From an uncultured Alphaproteobacteria bacterium (GTDB lineage Bacteria; Pseudomonadota; Alphaproteobacteria; CAAGCB01; CAG-977): a stretch of DNA of 64,000 nucleotides. The stretch is taken from the NCBI GenBank assembly GCA_944390195.1, contig CALXOZ010000006.1:1-64000 (forward strand). Reading direction: 5' to 3'. Shown here piece after piece: positions 48,115 to 57,199 of the stretch. Position numbers and translations under genes: made by a program. The notes under the pieces were generated by a model that did no database searches, was not told the DNA's origin, and saw only the letters and a program-made list of their open reading frames with translations. Within the stretch, counting starts at the first letter, position 1, and each line of letters opens with the position of its first letter.

Positions 48115-48543
48115 TCAAAGCAAACAATTATATCGGACAACCGATCCGTTCAAATACTCTTTTCTTTCAGGTTCTATCTGAAATCCACAACTCTGGTAAA
48201 ACCCGACTGCCTCTTCATCAGTTTGGGCAATTATCTTTTTTAATCTTTCCGCTTTTCTAGCTTCCGTAATCAACATTTTTCCAATTCCACGATTCCTGTA
48301 TTCATAAGACACAGCAATCCCTTCTATTTCGGCTGACCGACTGCACACGATGCGAATAATCAAGATTCCCACAACTTTCTTTACATCATGGCACATATAA
48401 ACTTTAACAGAAGAACTTCTCATGAAAGCTTCCATTTCTGCAACATACTTGTTATAAGTAGGCAGGTACATGCAATCCCGATAAATATCAAATGCCTCTT
48501 TGGAAAATATCCAAGAAGCATCATTACATAATTGTATGTTCAC
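48115..48543 (-). CDS. GNAT-family N-acetyltransferase
   Basis: A 142-residue acetyltransferase. The acetyl-CoA loop is YRNRGIGKMLITEA (Q/RxxGxG/A), preceded by the strand EIEGIAVSYEY, and the C-terminal VGFYQSCGFQIEPE is motif B. The start is a GTG at 48543 with AGGAA eight bases upstream. The substrate is not predictable. It stands alone between two gaps that hold no genes, which may mean it arrived by transfer or is the survivor of a lost cluster. Confidence 0.85.
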   Translation of the reverse strand: MNIQLCNDASWIFSKEAFDIYRDCMYLPTYNKYVAEMEAFMRSSSVKVYMCHDVKKVVGILIIRIVCSRSAEIEGIAVSYEYRNRGIGKMLITEARKAERLKKIIAQTDEEAVGFYQSCGFQIEPERKEYLNGSVVRYNCLL

Positions 48544-48827
48544 ACCAAGATTTCCTGTATCACACTTTGTAAAATCGTCTGCCTGTCCCGAATCTGAAAT
48601 TCAACCCTGTATTATCCACTCCCGTGCAGCCAGCAGATGAATGGTTTTGTTACGCCCTTATAACAGTTTTTTAAATTTGGGCTTTTCCGACCGTCAAAAC
48701 AGCCGAGCTCTCTTTCATTCATTTCAAAGCGTATTTTCCAGCCTGTAGAACAACACAGGATTTAACAAAAATACCACAAACCTTTCTTCTCTCTTCTCAG
48801 AAAACCCCTTTCCTTATGGGAAGGACA

Positions 48828-50381
48828 TCAATCGTCCATATGTCGAACCCCTATGAAGATCTGCTTTTTTTGTTGCTTCATTTCATTTTGGCGGACTTCC
48901 AAATCCGATTTGGCTTTTTTTGCAGCCTCATCCAGATCTTTTTCCAAACAATACGCCTGTAATTTTTTCAATAGCATATATGTCCTGTATTTCACTTTGT
49001 TCCACATACCGGAAATCGCCGGCAGATTTTCGTCCGGAGCATAAATTTGCCAGTCGACAAGTGACAGGAAAAACTTTAACGTTTTTATTATCAGGCGGAA
49101 AAAGGACGACTTGAAAGACACAAAAATTTCCGGTTCCCGTGAACCTGTCGGCATCGCGATCGGTTCTCCGATCTCACGAAGTTCATCAGCTGTCGGACGA
49201 TCGTGGCTTAAATCCAACGACCTTGCCAAAGACGGTAAAGTCTGTCCTTGTACCAAAACGGACACAATCACCAAAAAGAAGATCACATTAAACAAATAAC
49301 GGGCATCCGCAATATCATAAATCAAAGGATATGTCGCCAAAATAATGGGGACAGCTCCCTTTAACCCCGCCCAGCTGATAAAAATCTTTTCACTTCGCGT
49401 AAATTCACTTTTAAACAAGCAAATAAAAACAGCCAAAGGACGTGCTATCATAACAAGACATACTGTCGTGCTTAAAGCCGTACCGAACAGATCTGACAAC
49501 TCTTTCGGATTTACGAACAATCCCAATGTTAAAAACATCAATATTTGCATTACCCAAGATAACGCCGACTGAAATTGAATAAACGGATTTTTATACGGAT
49601 AAGAAGTGTTTCCCAGAACAATTCCAGCAATATATATGGCTAGATAGCCGCTTCCCCCCAACAACTGAGTTAACGAAAAAATCAAACAGACGATACCAAC
49701 CCCGAAAACAGGATACAGTCCTTGGTATATAAAAGAAAATCTTTTCAAACATCCCAACACAAGCAAACCGAACCCGTATCCCATTACAATACCAAGCCCC
49801 ATTTGCGCTATGAGTTTCAAGAACAATCCTGACATTGAGAATTCGGAAGTCGCCGTCAAGAAACTGATGGCTCCGACAGAAAGAATAACGGCCATAGGGT
49901 CGTTTGATCCCGATTCGTATTCCAAAACGGATTTCAGTCTCGGATTATTCAGATACAATCCGCTTGTTCTTAAGATGCTGAAAACAGCAGGAGCATCTGT
50001 CGAAGATAAAATAACGCTTAACAGCAAAGCGATTGCAAAAGGCATCCCTAATACATAATACGCCAACAAAAACATAAAAAAAGCCGTTAAAGCGACTCCG
50101 AACGTCGCCAATACCGTGCCTCTGACCAAAACATTTTTGATTGAAGACCAATTCGTTTCAAGACCGCCTGAAAACAAGATAAACGACAAAGCGAACGAGC
50201 CGATATAATTACTCAATTCCGCGGAATAAAATTCGATTCCGGCGCCATCCGAACCGGCAATCATTCCTACGGCTAAAAAGACAAGCAATGAAGGAATACC
50301 CAATTTACTGGAAATTCTGTTGGCACATACACACATTAATAGCAATAAGCCGGCTAAAGCCATAAAAATTTCCAGCTGCAT
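48828..50381 (-). CDS. K+/H+ antiporter, CPA1 family (NhaP2/CvrA-like)
   Basis: A 517-residue membrane protein with about twelve helices and a cytoplasmic tail. SSTDAPAVFSILR and ESGSNDPMAVIL are the ion-binding signatures of CPA1 antiporters; VGMIAGSDGAGIEF near the start and the WAGLKGAVPIILATYPL segment are typical of the NhaP2 (YcgO) group, which exports potassium to adjust volume and pH. The tail of about 130 residues is shorter than in E. coli and ends in a charged helix. AGAGG precedes the start. It is downstream of prfC by 181 bases, with a hairpin between. Confidence 0.88.
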   Translation of the reverse strand: MQLEIFMALAGLLLLMCVCANRISSKLGIPSLLVFLAVGMIAGSDGAGIEFYSAELSNYIGSFALSFILFSGGLETNWSSIKNVLVRGTVLATFGVALTAFFMFLLAYYVLGMPFAIALLLSVILSSTDAPAVFSILRTSGLYLNNPRLKSVLEYESGSNDPMAVILSVGAISFLTATSEFSMSGLFLKLIAQMGLGIVMGYGFGLLVLGCLKRFSFIYQGLYPVFGVGIVCLIFSLTQLLGGSGYLAIYIAGIVLGNTSYPYKNPFIQFQSALSWVMQILMFLTLGLFVNPKELSDLFGTALSTTVCLVMIARPLAVFICLFKSEFTRSEKIFISWAGLKGAVPIILATYPLIYDIADARYLFNVIFFLVIVSVLVQGQTLPSLARSLDLSHDRPTADELREIGEPIAMPTGSREPEIFVSFKSSFFRLIIKTLKFFLSLVDWQIYAPDENLPAISGMWNKVKYRTYMLLKKLQAYCLEKDLDEAAKKAKSDLEVRQNEMKQQKKQIFIGVRHMDD

Positions 50382-50500
50382 CCGATACCTCTAAAAACCG
50401 ATTATGTTATAAAATCAATAGACTGATATAGAATATCTTAAAGTTTATTACAGACAAAGAAATATTTGATATTACTTTTTACTTAATTATACTTACATTT

Positions 50501-50537
50501 AACGCGTGAATCCCGTCTTAAAAGACTCACGCGTTAC
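50501..50537. other. Strong near-continuous hairpin between prfC and the antiporter gene
   Basis: TAACGCGTGA (50501-50510) pairs perfectly with TCACGCGTTA (50528-50537), and inside it GTCTT pairs with AAGAC around AA. It is 26 bases behind the prfC stop. There is no T-run on the minus strand, so it is not a classic terminator; it could stabilise the mRNA end or bind a protein. Each arm carries a GANTC site (GAATC, GACTC), the target of the CcrM methylase. Confidence 0.6.
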
Positions 50538-50562
50538 AATATCACCCGATGATATTTAGAAA

Positions 50563-52140
50563 TTAAGAATTTTGACGGGTTTCCAGTAATTTTATTTGAG
50601 GATAATCTTGAATCGTTTTGTTTAAATGCCACGCGTTACGGGCTAAAAAGACCCATTCTCCGTCATGATCCGTTGCCAACGCGGAACGATTGGCATTGAC
50701 AAAAGCTTCCATGTTTTCATTATTTTCAGCTTTAATCCAACGTGCCGTATATAAACTGGTTGGTTCGAAGACAACAGGAATTTCGTATTCCGTACGAATA
50801 CGATCAGCCAAAACATCGAATTGCAAAGAACCGACAACTCCGACAATCCAATCCGTCCCGACAACCGGTTTGAAAACGCTGGCACCTCCCTCTTCGGCTA
50901 TTTGTTGCAAAGCCTTGCCCAAATGCTTTGCTTTCAACGGATCCAAAGAACGGATCTTTTGCAACAATTCGGGTGCGAAAGACGGTATCCCTGTAAAAAT
51001 CAAATGTTCCCCTTCCGTTAAAGCGTCTCCGATTCTCAAATTACCGTGATTCGGTATGCCGATAATATCGCCTGGCAACGCTTCATCTGCCAATTCCCGT
51101 TCCTGAGCCAGAAACATAATCGGATTATGCATCGGCAAATACTTTCCGCTTCGCACATGCAACAGCTTCATTCCCCGTTGGAAATGACCGGAACATAAAC
51201 GCACGAAAGCGACACGATCGCGATGCTTGGGATCCATATTCGCTTGAATTTTAAAAACGAAACCGGAAACTTTTTCTTCAGAAGGCTGGACTTTTCGCGA
51301 AGTTGCTGGCTGCGGGCGAGGAGACGGAGCATAAGCGACCAATCCGTCAATCAATTCACGCACACCAAAGTTATTAATGGCAGAACCAAAAAAAACAGGA
51401 GTCTGTATCCCCGACAAATAAGCGGAACGGTCAAAAGACGGACACACACCTCGAATCATTTCGACATCTTCACGCAATTTGGCGACCAGATCCGAAGGTA
51501 ACAACGCATCCAACTTTGTATCATTCAACCCGTTACAGACCTCTGTTTGCCCCGTAGATCCTTTTTCCATCAAGACCAACCGGTCGTTCAACAAATCATA
51601 ACACCCTTTAAAATCACGTCCGGAACCGATCGGCCAGCTTAAAGGAGAAACCTCCAACGCCAAAGTGTCTTCAATTTCGGACAATAAGGCGAATGGATCT
51701 TGGGAATCGCGATCCATTTTATTAATAAAAGTTATAATCGGAACATCGCGCAACCGGCATATTTCAAACAATTTTCGAGTACGCGCCTCAATCCCTTTTG
51801 CCGCATCAATAACCATGACAGCGGAATCGACCGCCGTCAAAACCCGATAGGTGTCTTCAGAGAAATCCTCATGCCCCGGAGTATCCAACAAATTAAACGT
51901 ACAGCCTTGATATTCATATGTCATGACAGAAGATGCCACGGAAATTCCGCGTTCACGTTCGACTTTCATCCAGTCGGAACGGGCTCTACGCTGTTCTCCG
52001 CGCGCTTTAACGGCCCCGGCCAATTGAATTGCGCCTCCGAAAAGAAGAAATTTCTCGGTTAAAGTCGTCTTGCCAGCATCGGGGTGGGAAATAATCGCAA
52101 AAGTCCTGCGATGACTTGTTTGTTCTTCTAATGACGTCAT
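50563..52140 (-). CDS. prfC: Peptide chain release factor 3
   Basis: A 525-residue translational GTPase that removes RF1/RF2 from the ribosome after termination. G motifs: ISHPDAGKTTLTEK at the start, DTPGHEDFSEDTYR with the normal His, and FINKMDRD. The RF3-specific AVKARGEQRRARSDWMKVE follows the P-loop, and SLQFDVLADRIRTEY lies in the C-terminal domain. AGAGGGATTA precedes the start. It is a single gene. Confidence 0.96.
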   Translation of the reverse strand: MTSLEEQTSHRRTFAIISHPDAGKTTLTEKFLLFGGAIQLAGAVKARGEQRRARSDWMKVERERGISVASSVMTYEYQGCTFNLLDTPGHEDFSEDTYRVLTAVDSAVMVIDAAKGIEARTRKLFEICRLRDVPIITFINKMDRDSQDPFALLSEIEDTLALEVSPLSWPIGSGRDFKGCYDLLNDRLVLMEKGSTGQTEVCNGLNDTKLDALLPSDLVAKLREDVEMIRGVCPSFDRSAYLSGIQTPVFFGSAINNFGVRELIDGLVAYAPSPRPQPATSRKVQPSEEKVSGFVFKIQANMDPKHRDRVAFVRLCSGHFQRGMKLLHVRSGKYLPMHNPIMFLAQERELADEALPGDIIGIPNHGNLRIGDALTEGEHLIFTGIPSFAPELLQKIRSLDPLKAKHLGKALQQIAEEGGASVFKPVVGTDWIVGVVGSLQFDVLADRIRTEYEIPVVFEPTSLYTARWIKAENNENMEAFVNANRSALATDHDGEWVFLARNAWHLNKTIQDYPQIKLLETRQNS

Positions 52141-52202
52141 TAATCCCTCTGATAATGAAATGATTTTTTATTTTTAAATCTATAAAGTAACAATACTTCC
52201 TT

Positions 52203-52266
52203 TTTGGAAAGACTTTGCGTTTTTCCAAACAAAGAAACAGGAGCTTTTTATCGGAGCTCCTTTTTC
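52203..52266. terminator. Two adjacent hairpins between the 120-residue protein gene and prfC
   Basis: TTTGGAAA pairs with TTTCCAAA (52204-52229) and AGGAGCT pairs with AGCTCCT (52239-52261). The second is followed by TTTTT on the plus strand and by T-rich sequence on the minus strand. Together they probably end the minus-strand transcript from the gene at 52270. Confidence 0.55.
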
Positions 52267-52269
52267 CAT

Positions 52270-52632
52270 TTATGCCAGTTGCAAAATACCTTTTTCAATA
52301 GCTTTAAGCATTACGGCAATATCGCGCCAGCCCGGAACCGGTTTTCCATCATCTTGAAATAAATCAATCCCCTTACGGAAACAATACTCGTATATTTCCT
52401 CGGGATCAGCGTCCAACACTTCATCCCATAATATTTCCATATCAGGATTGTCATAATCGGGGACATCCCCGAAAATACCGTATAAGACTGTTTCACGATC
52501 ATCAGAATATAACAGGGCGGACAAAGGATCCGATGCGGAAGCGATATCTGCCATTTGTTGTTCTTTTTCCTTTTCGGAAGGAAGAAATGATGCTGCACGG
52601 ATAAGATTTTCTTCCGTATATTGATTAGACAA
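52270..52632 (-). CDS. Small acidic protein of unknown function
   Basis: A 120-residue acidic cytoplasmic protein starting at a TTG that has AAAGGA seven bases upstream. It is rich in Asp and Glu, with VPDYDNPDMEILWDEVLD in the middle and a helix DIAVMLKAIEKGIL at the end. No motif tells a function and I do not recognise a family. It lies between prfC and the HAD gene, each with its own terminator, so it is transcribed alone. Confidence 0.65.
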   Translation of the reverse strand: MSNQYTEENLIRAASFLPSEKEKEQQMADIASASDPLSALLYSDDRETVLYGIFGDVPDYDNPDMEILWDEVLDADPEEIYEYCFRKGIDLFQDDGKPVPGWRDIAVMLKAIEKGILQLA

Positions 52633-52763
52633 GATTGATTCCTTTCATTTAAGAAACAGAAAACTGTTTTTCTTAGATTGCTAGCTTATCGGCGTTCTGT
52701 CAAGAGCGGTTAAGGAAAAAAAAGATTTTATTTTTCTTAAGAAAAGAACACGATAAAAAATTT

Positions 52764-52797
52764 AAAAAAAAGGGGATTTAAAACTTCCCCTTTTTTT
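52764..52797 (-). terminator. Terminator after the second HAD gene
   Basis: AAAAAAAGGGGA pairs with TCCCCTTTTTTT around a short AT loop; the structure is symmetric and gives a T-run in both directions. It lies 26 bases behind the stop of the gene at 52823. Confidence 0.88.
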
Positions 52798-52822
52798 ATT
52801 TCAATATTGAACAGCGGAAGGA

Positions 52823-53869
52823 CTAACCGCGACCGGACATCCGGCGGGCGATAGCCGTTTGAACCGCAGAATGTTGTGTGGTTTTGGACTGATCTTTGGA
52901 TTTTTCTGCGGATTGGAAACGGAAATATTTATTCAAATCTTTAAAACCGCCTTCCAACGTGACCATTTTTTCCTGATACTTTTTCCCTAAAGCCGGATCT
53001 TCGGCGGACATTTTTGCCAACATATCCAGATGAGCTTGAGCCCCGATTTTGTAATCAGACATTTCATTTATTTTCGAATACATTTCCTGAGCTCTCGGGC
53101 AAACTTCCGACCCTTCTTTTTGCCAAGCGAAATGACATCCCAGACGAACGGCACCGCCATCGGATTTGATATTGTCCCCGACCATTACAGTATCTTCAGC
53201 TTTAACGCCGTAACGATCCAAGATCTTCTGCATCACATCCATATTCGGTTTCCAGACATCGCCGGCATTCATCACCAGATTATCGCCCAATTTTGCAAGC
53301 AACTGGTCACGATACCCGTCATAACGCCCGCCTGTTACCTGCATCGGCGCTTTTTTAAATTCGACTTTTCCATCAACAACATGAGTCGTTCCGTCAGCAC
53401 GGCAAACCAACCCGTCAACCAAATCCAACGGAAAATCCATATCCGCCATACGGGCGATTGCTCCAGACACAGGAGAATCCGTATAAAAAACAACCTTAGT
53501 ACCGGCGGCCTTCGCTTTACGAATCGTCGCTATAACACCTTCATACATTTTATTGCCTTCATGGTATTCTTTAGCGACATCATGGCAGATTTGCGCATCG
53601 ATTTTTTCCAAGCGAGCCCGTTCTTCAGGGGTTTTGCCTTCCAAGCTCAAAGAAGGTGTTTCCTTTAACAAATCCGGAAAATTGTGAAAACGTGCATAAC
53701 CGTCTGCATTTTCACGGATATCGGCATACAAATCATCTTTTTTCATTCCGCGGCTTTCCGCCAACGCTTCGATTCCTTTATCCCAAGCAACTCCCCAGTT
53801 GTTGAAATAATCGGAAATCGTATTATCAATATCACTTACGATCAATTTTACCGACTTCTTCTCGCTCAT
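52823..53869 (-). CDS. HAD-superfamily hydrolase, paralogue of the gene at 36676
   Basis: About 348 residues from the ATG at 53869, which follows GGAGGTTTTT. SDIDNT with D13 and D15 is motif I, FYTDSPVSG motif II, and MVGDNIKSDGGAVRLGCHFAWQKEG motif IV (first part). The same order, spacing and charged tail ending in basic residues (ARRMSGRG) are seen in the protein at 36676, so the two are paralogues. The large cap of about 115 residues between motifs I and II is lineage-specific as far as I can tell. Substrate unknown. Confidence 0.8.
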   Translation of the reverse strand: MSEKKSVKLIVSDIDNTISDYFNNWGVAWDKGIEALAESRGMKKDDLYADIRENADGYARFHNFPDLLKETPSLSLEGKTPEERARLEKIDAQICHDVAKEYHEGNKMYEGVIATIRKAKAAGTKVVFYTDSPVSGAIARMADMDFPLDLVDGLVCRADGTTHVVDGKVEFKKAPMQVTGGRYDGYRDQLLAKLGDNLVMNAGDVWKPNMDVMQKILDRYGVKAEDTVMVGDNIKSDGGAVRLGCHFAWQKEGSEVCPRAQEMYSKINEMSDYKIGAQAHLDMLAKMSAEDPALGKKYQEKMVTLEGGFKDLNKYFRFQSAEKSKDQSKTTQHSAVQTAIARRMSGRG

Positions 53870-54250
53870 AAAAACCTCCAACAAATATCTTCTTATTATC
53901 TTTTATAACGAAGCTTTGTTTATTTTTCAAGTGAATTTTGTCCATAATTCCCTTCTTTTTTCAGAAAATCACGAAAAATTTCACACACAACGTCCATTCG
54001 CTTACAAAAAATGTCTTTATCGTCGCTATTTCAGGCATCATCTTCTAAAAGAGAAGATCCCTTTTCCCGAAAAGAACACTATAAAATAAAAAATATGGAC
54101 AAAAAACTTTTTCCATTTTTCAATCTGAAGATTTCCTGTCCCGTTCCACTTTTTATATAAAAAAAATGTATGACACCAAATTCCCCTTGCCCGAGAAAAT
54201 ATTAAAAATATATTTGGCTTTATCATGTTCTTTAAAAGACAGAGGAAACA

Positions 54251-55039
54251 ATGGTTGAAAAGAAAAAAGCCGATATTGAAAATTTATTACAAATCATGAC
54301 ACAGTTACGCCACCCTCGGACGGGGTGTCCGTGGGACAGACAACAAACGGCTGAAAGCATTTGCGGTTACACCGTTGAAGAAGCCTATGAAGTCAGTGAA
54401 GCGGCTCAATCAAATGATATGCCCGCCTTATGCGAAGAATTGGGGGATTTACTATTCCATATCGTTTTTTATGCTGAAATCGCCCAAGAAAAAGGCTTTT
54501 TCGATTTTTCCGATATTGTTCGATCCGCTTGCGATAAAATGATACGACGCCATCCGCATATTTTCGGAAATGAAAACAAAGCTCCTGACTGGGAAAATTT
54601 AAAACAAAAAGAAAGACTGACACATAATCAAAAAGGAGTATTGTCCGGCATAGCAAAAACCCTACCTGCGACAACGCGCGCGTACAAATTACAAAGTCGG
54701 GCGGCTCGGGTCGGATTCGACTGGGATGAGGCGGATCTTGTTCTGGATAAAATTATGGAGGAAGGCAATGAATTGCGTGTGGAAATCGCTCAAAAAAGCC
54801 ATATCGCGGAACGCGAAGAAGAAATGGGAGATCTTTTGTTCGCCTGCATTAATTTAGCCAGAAAACTGCAAATAGATCCGGAAAAGGCTTTAAAAAAAAC
54901 CAATGACAAATTTGAACGGCGATTTTCATACATCGAACAAAAGCTGACAGAACAAAAGAAAACTTTTGAACAGACGAACTTGGACGAAATGGAAAAGTTA
55001 TGGAATGAAGCAAAAAAAACGGAAAGAAAGAATCTGTAA
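54251..55039 (+). CDS. mazG: Nucleoside triphosphate pyrophosphohydrolase MazG
   Basis: A 262-residue house-cleaning enzyme that hydrolyses unwanted NTPs to monophosphates. It has two MazG domains: the first with CPWDRQQTAESICGYTVEEAYEV and the EELGDLLFHIVFYAEIA metal site, the second with RVGFDWDEADLV and EREEEMGDLLFACINLARKL. This tandem layout is that of E. coli MazG. AGAGGAAAC precedes the start. It converges with the hydrolase-like gene three bases away. Confidence 0.95.
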   Translation: MVEKKKADIENLLQIMTQLRHPRTGCPWDRQQTAESICGYTVEEAYEVSEAAQSNDMPALCEELGDLLFHIVFYAEIAQEKGFFDFSDIVRSACDKMIRRHPHIFGNENKAPDWENLKQKERLTHNQKGVLSGIAKTLPATTRAYKLQSRAARVGFDWDEADLVLDKIMEEGNELRVEIAQKSHIAEREEEMGDLLFACINLARKLQIDPEKALKKTNDKFERRFSYIEQKLTEQKKTFEQTNLDEMEKLWNEAKKTERKNL

Positions 55040-55042
55040 AGT

Positions 55043-55927
55043 TCAGCTTTCCCACAAATGCATATAATTTTGTTCCTTGCGCAAACGCACGCCACGCCCG
55101 AAACGTCCCGTCGTTAAAAAGCTGTGAATCATTTCCAAGATTTTATCATCCTGATGCAGATAAAAATGCGTCTTGTTTAAGGCAAGATACTCTTCCTTTG
55201 CTTCTTTTTGCCGAACATCACTCACAGCCAAGACACCGTCGTTATCCTGCTTAAAGAAAGGAAGAAAGCCTTTATTATCATCACGCCCGCCCATGATAAC
55301 ACCGAATTCGTTTTTCATCAAAGGCAACGCTTCAACCTTTTCTGCAACAAGATACTGCCCCGCAACACCGAAAACCAGTTTATATAATTTTTTTTCTTTC
55401 CACCTCGTCGCCCAAGAACATCCGTGATTGGGAACAGCCAAAAAAACGCTTCTTCCCAACTTTTCCAACCAAGGCGGATTTAACGCGACGGCTTGGCGCA
55501 AAACCAACCCGCCGAAACCGTACGCAACAAAGTCCAAGCTTTTGATATCTTGACGTTTATTCAACATGGCGTTTAATGTATGAGCCGATTTCATCAAATC
55601 AAAACGCAACATGGGATAACTGAAAACGACCGGTTCGTAATTTTTTTCAAAAAAACGGGACATCTTTTCAAAAGAGGAGGGCTTTTGAAACAAACCGTGT
55701 ATCATCACCAGAGCTTTGCCGACAGGAGGTTCGATTTCCCACGCCCGTTGGAAATAACGCAAAGACTGTTCACATTGTTCAAAAGAACCGGAAAATCTTT
55801 TGATGTTATAAGGATCCAACAACCGGCAACGTCGCGACCACATTGATTCTTGGATCCGCCAGCCGGCATAATTATACTTGTCAACCCAATAAAACAAACC
55901 GCCACATGTAAAAAAAGGAAATGACAT
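55043..55927 (-). CDS. Alpha/beta hydrolase-like protein without the nucleophile
   Basis: About 294 residues from the ATG at 55927, which follows AGGAGA. The alpha/beta fold is recognisable by VMIHGLFQKPSSF (oxyanion loop) near 75-87 and by LDFVAYGFGGLVLRQAV, where lipases have GxSxG. Here the nucleophile position (about residue 137) is Gly. A later Asp (DNDGVLAVSDV) and His (NKTHFYLH) resemble the remaining triad. It looks like a PGAP1/lipase-type protein that may be inactive or may bind rather than cleave. The N-terminus is hydrophobic in part but not a clear signal peptide. Confidence 0.65.
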   Translation of the reverse strand: MSFPFFTCGGLFYWVDKYNYAGWRIQESMWSRRCRLLDPYNIKRFSGSFEQCEQSLRYFQRAWEIEPPVGKALVMIHGLFQKPSSFEKMSRFFEKNYEPVVFSYPMLRFDLMKSAHTLNAMLNKRQDIKSLDFVAYGFGGLVLRQAVALNPPWLEKLGRSVFLAVPNHGCSWATRWKEKKLYKLVFGVAGQYLVAEKVEALPLMKNEFGVIMGGRDDNKGFLPFFKQDNDGVLAVSDVRQKEAKEEYLALNKTHFYLHQDDKILEMIHSFLTTGRFGRGVRLRKEQNYMHLWES

Positions 55928-56045
55928 CACTTCTCCTGCTCTTTCTTTTGATCATATCAATTATTTTATAAAAAAAGCAAGATGATATGGAACAATGTTT
56001 TTTAGCGTCTCGACATTTTGCGATAAAACTGGCAAATTATCAAAC

Positions 56046-56492
56046 ATGAAACAAGTTGATATTTTTACAGATGGAGCATGCAGCGGGAATCCCGGCTTGG
56101 GAGGTTGGGGAGCAATTTTGCGTTATAAAGGCGTTGAAAAGGAAATCAGCGGCGCTCAAGAGGCGACAACAAACAATCGCATGGAATTATTAGCGGTTAT
56201 CAATGCTTTAAAAATGTTGAAAGAGCCCTGTAAAGCTTCAATTTATACAGATAGCCAATATGTTATGAAGGGGGCGACCGAATGGTTGACCGGCTGGGTT
56301 AAAAACAGCTGGAGGACGGCGGATAAAAAACCCATCAAAAACAGCGACTTATGGCAAGACATCCATTTATTGAATAAAACTCATTGCCTGTCGTGGCATT
56401 GGGTCAAAGGACACCAGGGGCATCCTGAAAACGAACGTTGCGATTTACTGGCTCGCAACGCCATCGAATCTTTAAGAGAAAGCCTGAAATAA
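56046..56492 (+). CDS. rnhA: Ribonuclease HI
   Basis: About 148 residues from the ATG at 56046, the usual length; the open frame runs 17 codons further upstream without a reason to use it. It removes RNA from RNA-DNA hybrids. The catalytic acids are Asp in [12 protein letters not shown], Glu in [10 protein letters not shown], Asp in IYTDSQYV and Asp in NERCDLLAR. The basic handle region WKN-like ([18 protein letters not shown]) is present. There is no good ribosome site. Confidence 0.95.
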   Translation: MKQVDIFTDGACSGNPGLGGWGAILRYKGVEKEISGAQEATTNNRMELLAVINALKMLKEPCKASIYTDSQYVMKGATEWLTGWVKNSWRTADKKPIKNSDLWQDIHLLNKTHCLSWHWVKGHQGHPENERCDLLARNAIESLRESLK

Positions 56493-56655
56493 TATTTTTA
56501 TAGTTTTCTGCTTTTACGAGCTCTTTTTTGTCTTTTGCGAATTTTTCTTAAGCTTTGTTATCAAAAGGCATCCTTTTTCAAACGCGCCAGCGAATACAAG
56601 AACTTTAAAAAAAACATATTTTGTGTTATCATTATTCTATGTCGAATCCAGTTGC

Positions 56656-56726
56656 CTCTCTGTAGCTTAAGGTAAAGCAACTCACTGTCACTGAGTAGAT
56701 GCGGTTCGTAGCCGTCAGAGGGACCA
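56656..56726 (+). tRNA. tRNA-Asp (anticodon GTC), with a short T-arm
   Basis: Acceptor CTCTCTG (56656-56662) pairs with CAGAGGG (56716-56722), then A and an encoded CCA. D-arm GCTT/AAGC has the GG pair in its loop. Anticodon arm ACTCA/TGAGT closes the loop CTGTCAC, identical to that of E. coli tRNA-Asp, with GTC at 56687-56689. The T-arm has only four pairs (GCGG/CCGT, one G-T) around TTCGTAG, so the molecule is 71 bases long. The first base pair is C-G rather than G-C. A strong terminator follows at once, which argues for a real transcript. Confidence 0.65.
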
Positions 56727-56730
56727 TTTC

Positions 56731-56759
56731 AAAGCCGGTTTTCATTAGCCGGCTTTTTT
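56731..56759 (+). terminator. Rho-independent terminator after the tRNA
   Basis: AAAGCCGG pairs with CCGGCTTT around a 10-base loop and ends in a run of T, four bases behind the CCA. Confidence 0.93.
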
Positions 56760-57199
56760 ATTGTCGCTTTTGCAAAATTGTAAAAGACTTGTCGTTTTTT
56801 TGCCTGTTCCAGAAACGTTGATAAAGAGCAGACTTCAAGCTCTCAGCATTTTTTGAAAAATAAACAACAAAGGAATGTAAAAATAACACAGAAAAAATTT
56901 CTGATCTTCCGGATTTTAACTTCCCTTTGACGATTCGAAAAAAAGAAAAACCTTGCAACAGCTTGTCCGAAAGAGCGCACTCCTTGCAAATCCCCCCGTT
57001 CACACAAGGTTTTTCTAAAAAAACAGTCCCATTCGGTTTTATTTGCCCGTTCTAGGAACGTTAATAAAGAGCCCACTTCAAACTCTCAGCATTTCTTAAA
57101 AAATAAGTTCTACTTATTTTTGACTACAAATGAACGGGTAATTCTTAAAAAAATCATGCGGATATAAAAAACGAATGAAAAATCTTCAATGGTCTTTTT
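56760..57199. repeat. Repeat-rich gap behind the tRNA
   Basis: Two diverged direct repeats of 64 bases, 56800-56863 and 57043-57106, are about 85 per cent identical (CGTT-ATAAAGAGC and CTCTCAGCATTT are common to both). Between them a perfect 12-bp inverted repeat, AGAAAAACCTTG (56944-56955) and CAAGGTTTTTCT (57005-57016), encloses 49 bases. Minus-strand ORFs here (56758-57003 and 56843-57076) overlap each other and have no ribosome sites. It may be a structured RNA, a decayed element, or the remains of a duplicated gene. Confidence 0.65.

Noticed and set aside
56758-57076. Two overlapping minus-strand ORFs behind the tRNA
   Set aside because: They overlap each other in different frames, lack ribosome sites, and are better explained by the repeat structure.
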